Below are positions 57,886 to 64,000 of a stretch of 64,000 nucleotides of DNA, piece by piece. Position 1 is the stretch's first letter. Each line of letters starts with the position of its first letter. Source of the DNA: Mrakia gelida. Taxonomy: Eukaryota > Basidiomycota > Tremellomycetes > Cystofilobasidiales > Mrakiaceae. The notes under the pieces are model-generated. The model was given only the letters and a program-made list of their open reading frames with translations. It ran no database searches and was not told the DNA's origin. The stretch covers positions 620,001-684,000 of the forward strand of contig BRON01000005.1 of NCBI GenBank assembly GCA_024345305.1, written 5' to 3'. The position numbers and the translations under genes were made by a program.

Positions 57886-60800
57886 ATGGACTCCTCCTCC
57901 TCTTCTTCGACTCGCCAGCCCTCCCCTTCCCCTTCACCTCGAACGATGCGAAGAGGAGGTCGACCTTCCTCCCACTCCCACTCCCGTACTACCTCTCAAG
58001 ACTCGAACTCGTTCTTCCATCCATCCACCAACGTCAACCACGATCATCCTCAAGATCGGTCTACTTCTCTGATGTACGGAACGCACAGCGGACGACATCC
58101 TTCCCTCTCCCTTCCCATCCCTCACTCGAACGAAGATCTCGACAGGATAAGACTCGAACAACAACTAGGGTCTCTCTCAATGATGTCCTCATCCCACGTC
58201 TCCTCCTCAGCAGCTGCTAGATCGGTCGACGACGATGATGGGAGCTCCGTCGAGATGGGAAGAGGTTACGATGGAAGGAACCTCTCAGGTCAAGGAGGAA
58301 GGGACGGCTCGACCCTCGCAGGAGGTTCCTACTCAACCGTAGGAGGAGCCAGTCCAGTATCAACAGCAGGACACCATGTCAGCGCCGTCACTCTTCGAGC
58401 TGGTCTGGTAGGAGGAGCAGGAGGTCGTCATGGAGGAGGAGGAGCAGGAGAAGCCTTCGACGAGGACAGGGAGCTGGGAAGGATGCTCAACGCCGCTGGA
58501 GGAGCTGGAGGAGGAATTTCTTTCGGTTTGGGAGACATGGGATTGGGAGACACACCAGTAGCTTCATCCAAACAACTCTCCACCAACCGTCGAGTCACCG
58601 AATCCGACTTCAGAGGAGCCAACAAGGGACGTTCCTCGCCAGGTCGACCCGCTCATTCCGTCAACAACGAGAACCAACCTCCTTCCTCCCATCGTCAACA
58701 CCACCACCTCCCTTCCCCTCTTCGCCCAAAACTCTCAGACGGTCTCACCCATTCCTTCTCTCCCAAACGGCCATCCTCCATCGCTTCCCCTCCTCCCAAC
58801 TCCAGCCAGCAACAACGAGGATCAGCTCGCCCTCATCAGGAGAGCCGCTTCGAGACGCTCGCTCGAGGACTGGAGGACCAGATCCGAGTCGGAGGAGGTG
58901 GAAGTCGGCTGGCTATGGGAGAGGTTAGCCTTAACGGAGTTGGTGGAGAGGGGAGGAGGCATCCGTCTGGAGGAAGGAGGAAGGGAGGGCGAGGAGGAGG
59001 AGGAGGAGCGAACTCGAGCATGATGAGCTCGACGGGATTGCAGAGGGATAGTCAAGGGAAGATGAGGTTGTTCTTGCCTGAGGATGTCACGGGGATCATT
59101 CACGCCAACGAGACTCCTGGGAGACCGGGGAGGAAGGATCTGGGAGATGGAGGAAACGAAGACGATCCAAACCGTTCGTTCCGTTTCCCTTTCGCGACGC
59201 CGTCGCTTTTTCGTCCCTCCTTCCTTCCTTGCCTTCGAGCTTACCCAGTATCTCTCTCCCTGTATTTGTGGTACTCTTTCCCGACTATCAGTTCATCCTC
59301 TCCCATCCCTCGGAACCCTCTCCACTCGCCTCACCGTCCTCGAATCCCAAAACTCTCATTCTCGGAAACGGATCGTAGAACTCGAGCTGGAGCTTCAGAC
59401 GGCTGGCGAGAGGGAGCAAGCTGCGAAGGAGGAATGGAGGTTGGAGAGGGAGTACCTCAAGGCTGAGCAGCGAGAGAGGGAGAGGGAGCGAACGTCGTCG
59501 GGGAGGATTCAGGAGGGAGAGTGGGAGAAACGGTACTGGGTGGTGGTTGAGGAGAAGAAAGGTTCGTCGTTCTCTCCTCTTATCTTCCACTTTACGACGT
59601 GGGTGTCTCGTTGGCGAGCGGCTTGACTGATATGTTTCCTCCTCTTGTCTCGCGTCTGACAGCTCTCGAAGCTCTCGTCCAAACCCTTCGAGCTCAACTC
59701 GCTCGTCTCACCTCCGACCTCACGAGCCAACGGAACCTCATCACTCAACTCCAGAACCAACGATCTCTCGACGCAGCCGAGATCAGTCGACGAGGAGAGG
59801 AGGTCGAGCGACTTCGTCAAGAGGTTGCCAAGCTCGCGAAGGAGGTTGGAGGGTTGAGGAAGGCTGTTGAAGGTCGTGCGGGAGGAAGGAGGGAGGTTCA
59901 GACGTCGCCGCTTCTTCCGCAGGAGAGGAGGGAAAGGGATGGACTTGGGTTCGATCTGAGTAGGGTTGAGGAGCAGGATGAGCAGACGGAGAGGGTTCAG
60001 AGGAGGGAGGGAGGAGGAGTTACCGTGAGTTCACTCTCGTCATCAGTTCGACGCGTCGAGCTCGTCAGGTCGGGCGCTGACGGTGGCTACTTCGCACTTC
60101 CCACTCTTTTTTTGCAGGCCAAGGAACTCGCTCGACTCCAAGCCGATGTTGAACGACGACAACCTGCTCGAACTTCTCCCGTCGAGCGACCTGCTTCGCG
60201 ACTCTCTGACGTTCGTCCCCTCCTTTCTCCCTCCTTCGATCTTCGACTCCCGAAATTTCATCGCTAACCCCACTCCTTCTCCCCCTTCTCTCTTGCAGGG
60301 TCTCCGAGCCGCCGCCTCTCTCAATCAATTCAACCTCCCCAACCCAGACCGCTCTCCTCCCCTCGGTCACGCTCGACCCATCTCCTCTTCCTCAACCGCT
60401 CGACCAGCCGACTCCCACCACCACACCAACGCTCGACCTTCTTCCTCCTCTCAATTCAAACCCACCTCCAACGAACGCGATCAACTCGATCAACTTTTCC
60501 CTTCCCCGCCCTCGCCTTACGACTCAGGACCCGCCTCCCCTCCCGCTCCCAACGGATGGGCACGAAGCTTCGTTCGCGAGGAGGAGATCATCGACGTGGA
60601 CGAACAGGATCGAACTGCTCGACCTCGAGCTGGACCTGTCGACGAGGGTTACGGAGGAGAGGAGGAGAGTCTCATCAACTTCGACGACGACGTTCCCGCT
60701 GTTGGGACTTCTTCGTCGACAAAGAAGGCGAGCGCCGCTGCTCCCAAGGCCAGCTCTTCGTGGTCGAAGGGGAAGAAGCCTGAGGCGGAAAAGAGGAGCG

Positions 60801-61361
60801 AAAGGCTGCCTCCTCAGACGGTGTTGGCTAGGGTGTTGAGGGAGTTGGAGGATGATTTCGGACATTACAAGGCGTGAGTCGTCGTCTTCCTCCCCTCTTC
60901 TGCTTTCCTTCGAGCGTCTCCTTCTTTGTTCGGGCACGAACTGACTCTTCCTCCTTCTCCTTCTTCAGCATCTACATCGAGCTCGCAGACCAGTACAAAC
61001 TCATGGACTCTGCTTCCAACGTCGCGAAGCGAAACGTTCTCGCCGAGCATCTCAAGGAGGTCATCGATACGCTCGAGCAGAAGGTGCGCTCTCTTCTCTC
61101 TTCCTCCCTCTCTTCGCTCTTTCTTCTCCCTCCCTGCCCTCCGAGCTGACTCCTCCCGCTTCTTGTTCGCGTGTTGACTCTCAGGGCGATCAAATCGCTT
61201 CCCTCTACTCGCTCCTCACCTTCGCCGACCGACCCCTCCCTCCCGACACCATGTCCACCAGCGAGAAGAAGGCGTTCAAGAGCGTCAAGGATCTGCTCAG
61301 GAGCGTCAACACCGCCAGCGCTGGGAAGGAGAAGCCTAGGTGGAGGGAGGGAGTTGTGTGA
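57886..61361 (+). CDS. Cep57/Ppc89-type spindle-pole coiled-coil protein
   Basis: It starts at 57886 (MDSSSSSSTRQPSPSPS). A long disordered Ser/Gly/His-rich N-terminus with Gly-rich runs (VGGAGGRHGGGGAGEAF) comes first, then a coiled-coil centre (RLTVLESQNSHSRKRIVEL, ALEALVQTLRAQLARLTSDL, EVERLRQEVAKLAKEVGGL). After a second disordered part, the C-terminus matches the Cep57 microtubule-binding domain: VLARVLRELEDDFGHYKAIY, IELADQYKLMDSASNVAKRN, HLKEVIDTLEQKGDQIASLY. Stop at 61359-61361. In fission yeast the related Ppc89 is a spindle pole body scaffold that anchors septation signalling. A centrosome/spindle-pole role is therefore likely but inferred from the C-terminal domain only. Confidence 0.75.
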
Positions 61362-61813
61362 GAGTTGCAGTCGCGTTGAGGTTGTTGCTCGTTTTTCAGT
61401 CCAGTTCGGTTTGTTTCCCCTTCGTTCGTTCTTTCTCATCTCTTTCTTAGTTCCTTCATCACACGTCTTTTCTCTCACTTTATTCACGACTACGACTGGC
61501 CTAGACCTGGTCCCCCTTCACTGTACTCCTTACCCATTATCCTTTCTCTTCGTCCTTTCGCGCTCGAGGTCATCTCGACGCGTTCCGTCTTCGTTTCTTT
61601 CTTTTCGTTGGTTTATTTTCACATGCATTGCGATTCCTTCACTTCACGAGCTCAGAAAACCTTCCTCTTCGACTCGAGATTCAGCAGCAGCGAATATAAA
61701 AAGTAAACAACCGCTTCGCTTCTACCTGCCCGGACCTCTTCCGACCTCTCCACGCTCCTCCCTCGCATCCATCTCCCTCCCTCTCCTCTCCTTTCCCTCT
61801 GCCCATCTTCATC
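61362..61813. other. Spacer upstream of the HMG-CoA-lyase-like gene
   Basis: 452 bp, T-rich after the upstream stop (3' UTR) and CT-rich near 61740-61813. One ACGCGT at about 61580. No gene was seen. Confidence 0.4.
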
Positions 61814-64000
61814 ATGGCTCCCCGACCCCCCTCCCTCCTTCTCTTCCGCCATCTCCTCCCCTCCCGCTCTCGCATACCACCACCCTCAACCTTCTCCCAT
61901 CTCACTCTTCCTCCCCACAGCTCACGATCCCTCTCCGCCTTCCCTCCCTCCTCCTCCCCCTCCCGATCTCCAGGCCCGATGTTCTTCCTCCCTCGAACAC
62001 CTTCAGACTCACCTAGACCACCGACGGGACCACCACCACGCTCACCACCACCACCGCGAGGACGAATAGGTGCTGTGGACGGGGTTGGGTCTATAGCAGA
62101 GCAAGGGGAGGGAGGGGAGGTGTTGGCAGGAGGAGGGGGACCTCAAGCTCCAGGGGAGTACACCGAGTTGGAAGTGGAGGATCAGATGCTTCAGAAGTTG
62201 GGTGAGGGAGAGGAGGTCGGTGGAGAGAGGGGGAGTTTCGTTAAGTGAGCGAAAAGAAAATCTGCTCGTTTGAGAGAAGGGAGGGGGAAGAGATGGGAGG
62301 GCTGAGCTCGAGCGAAACGAAGCTGACCTCGCTCTCGCCCCGCATCGTTTGGTTTCGCTTTCGCTTCGTTGCGTTCGTTGTTGGTTAGACTGGTCGAGAT
62401 AGGGATGCGAGAAGGGCTGCTTCATCACAAGAGCATCAAGAAGGATGTGAGGGTTTTCATCATCGAGGGATTGGTGGCGGCTGGGATGTTGAATGTGCAG
62501 GCTGGGTCGTTTGATAAGGTCAGTAAGGAAGAGCGAGCTTGCTTCGACCATCTCCCTCTGGTTATGTTCGTTGAAGCTGACTTTCGGTCTTTCCCTCCCT
62601 TTTTTCTCTTCCCCATCGTCTCGCCTATCCTCGCTCAACTCTCCCTCGTCCATCTCCTCCCCTCCCATCTCCCCCTCCCTTTCGTCCCTCTCGCCCTCTC
62701 GTTTCAACTCGGCTTCGCCTCGTTGTTCAGTACCACTACCAACCCCAAATGGACCACACCTCCTGGGTCCTCTCCAAACTCGGCAACTTCGATCCAGAAG
62801 TCCACTTCCCCGTTCAGATCTCCTCCCTCTTCGCGTTCGAAAGGCTTGCCTTAGCCATCCAGCAGGACGAGATCGGTAGGAAAGCCCAGGCGGAGGGGCA
62901 GACGATCTGTGATACCATTGAGGTTTTCGTGGGGTGTACGGAGGTGAGTGCGATGTCCTCTTTTGGGTGGGAGAGGAGTGGAGGGGAGGGTGGAGGGAGG
63001 GAGGGAGGGTACAGGGAGGGGATGGGACGCGTTCGAACGAGCTCGCTGACTCTACTTCTTCCTCCCCTTCTTCACCCGTTTCCTGTTCGATATTCTAGAC
63101 CTACTCAATAACCCACCAACATCGTCCCATCCGGGACCAACTCGAAGAACTCTCCCTCACCATCGCTCACGCCCAAACGATGGGGTTCCACATCCGAGCC
63201 AACCTCGCCGTCACCATCGAATGCCCGTACGAAGGAGTCGTCCCACCGGAGAGGGTGGCGGATATAGCGGAGGAGTTGGTGAGGATGGGTTGCTACGAGG
63301 TGTCGTTGGATGATACGACGGGGAGGGGGGATCCGGGGACGGTAGGGAGGTTGGTGAGAGAGGTGGGAGGGAGGATCGGGATTGAGAAGGTTGCTTGTCG
63401 GGTGAGTGAGAAGGCCCTATGTTTCGCTTGGGGAAGGAGAGGGAGCGGAAGACGTGTGGGAGACGGTTGAGTGGAAGGGAGGTGCGAGAAGAGGAAGGGG
63501 AAGGTCGCGTCGAGCAAGAGGAGGAAGCGATCTCGTCGCATCTTCGAGCTTTCTTTCGCTTTCGTCCTTCTGACTCTTTTCTGTCTTTCCTCACACACTC
63601 AGTTCACCGATACCTTCGGTCTCGGAATCTCCAACGTCCTCACCGCCCTAAGTGTGAGTCCCTTCGCGTCCCTTTCTTTTCCCGCTCTCGCTCGGCGCGT
63701 CTCGTATCTCCTCGCTGACCCCTTCCCTCGCTTTCCTCGATCTTCAGCTCGGAGTCCGAACCTTCGATTCCGCCGTAGGAGGTGTAGGAGGATCCGCCTT
63801 CTCACCCAAAGCGACAGGATCCATCTCGTCCGAGGACGTCGTTTACACTCTTCACAACCTCGGTGAGCACCTCGTCGTTTCGTCCTTCCTCGTCTCTCTT
63901 CGAACGAAGCTAACTTCCCTTCGCCTCCCCCTCCCTCATTCACTCACCGCCATCAACCCCCACCCACCCACCCCCAGGCTACCACACCGGCGTCAACATC
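61814..64000 (+). CDS. HMG-CoA-lyase-like protein lacking catalytic residues, 3' end cut off
   Basis: It starts at 61814 (MAPRPPSLLLFRHLLPS). The first 45 residues are Arg/Ser/Leu-rich without acids, a likely mitochondrial presequence. A disordered linker leads to a TIM-barrel body in HMG-CoA lyase order: KLVEIGMREGLLHHKS, FIIEGLVAAGMLNVQAGSF, PQMDHTSWVLSKLGNF, ECPYEGVVPPERVADIAEEL, MGCYEVSLDDTTGRGDPG, ACRFTDTFGLGISNVLTAL, GGVGGSAFSPKATGSISSED. The fold motifs are kept, but residues known to act in the lyase are replaced. The Asp after the active-site Arg is Glu (GMREG), the Glu of the EATSF-type motif is Gln (VQAGSF), both His of HCHDTYG are Arg and Thr, the catalytic Cys of GGCP is Ser (GGSAF), and the later metal-ligand Asn is Ser. 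A non-lyase or pseudoenzyme role is inferred. The protein continues past the right edge. Confidence 0.82.

Noticed and set aside
1..64000. CRISPR arrays, insertion sequences, bacterial operons, tRNA or rRNA genes
   Set aside because: No regular direct repeats with spacers, no transposase-like text with terminal repeats, no Shine-Dalgarno-type spacing, and no tRNA-like box A/box B pairs were noticed. The dense introns show a eukaryotic nuclear genome. A covariance search would be needed to exclude tRNAs fully.

Overview
The window is nuclear DNA from an intron-dense, GC-rich fungus, most likely a basidiomycete yeast of the Pucciniomycotina/Microbotryomycetes type (red-yeast relatives; lineage is inferred). 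Reasons: almost every gene is split by short introns (mostly about 60-130 nt) with GTGAGY or GTNCGT donors, a near-invariant CTGAC branch site and a YAG acceptor; promoters are CT-rich; and the products are fungal (YPD1, MSB1-like, an RGS-LOV photoreceptor, a YMR196W-like glycosidase, a RACK1 gene carrying U24). All gene models were spliced by eye, so gene ends are firmer than individual exon borders.

Layout. 0-2 kb: 5' part of an unrecognised minus-strand gene running off the left edge. 3.1-7.8 kb: an RGS-LOV-PAS blue-light receptor. 8.0-10.7 kb: an M20 carboxypeptidase. 10.9-14.0 kb: divergent MYND protein and F-box-like gene (type A, solo). 14.3-16.7 kb: DNA polymerase delta small subunit. 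17.3-21.0 kb: divergent BTB protein and probable Mediator Med1. 21.4-24.6 kb: divergent F-box-like A/B cassette. 25.0-26.4 kb: short-chain dehydrogenase. 27.2-29.1 kb: RACK1 with an intronic U24 snoRNA. 29.6-35.7 kb: large GH63-like cytosolic glycosidase. 36.7-40.0 kb: a second A/B cassette, inverted relative to the first. 40.0-42.3 kb: membrane RING-H2 protein. 42.9-45.5 kb: divergent BTB and MYND paralogues. 46.3-51.3 kb: MSB1-like morphogenesis protein. 52.4-53.4 kb: a damaged F-box-like gene. 54.7-56.7 kb: phosphorelay protein YPD1. 57.9-61.4 kb: a Cep57-domain spindle-pole protein. 61.8 kb to the right edge: an HMG-CoA-lyase-like protein that has lost its catalytic residues.

How it fits together. 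Housekeeping and signalling genes (POLD2, RACK1, YPD1, MSB1-like, Cep57-like, RGS-LOV) are interleaved with locally expanded adaptor families: five copies of one F-box-like family, two BTB genes and two MYND genes, mostly in head-to-head pairs. The two F-box cassettes are inverted duplicates of about 3.3 kb that share a conserved bidirectional promoter of about 235 bp. Each has lost a different member to a single in-frame stop. The most interesting single genes are the RGS-LOV photoreceptor, with an intact flavin-binding signature, and the HMG-CoA-lyase-like pseudoenzyme. A palindrome, GACGCGTC, recurs through introns and spacers far more often than composition predicts.
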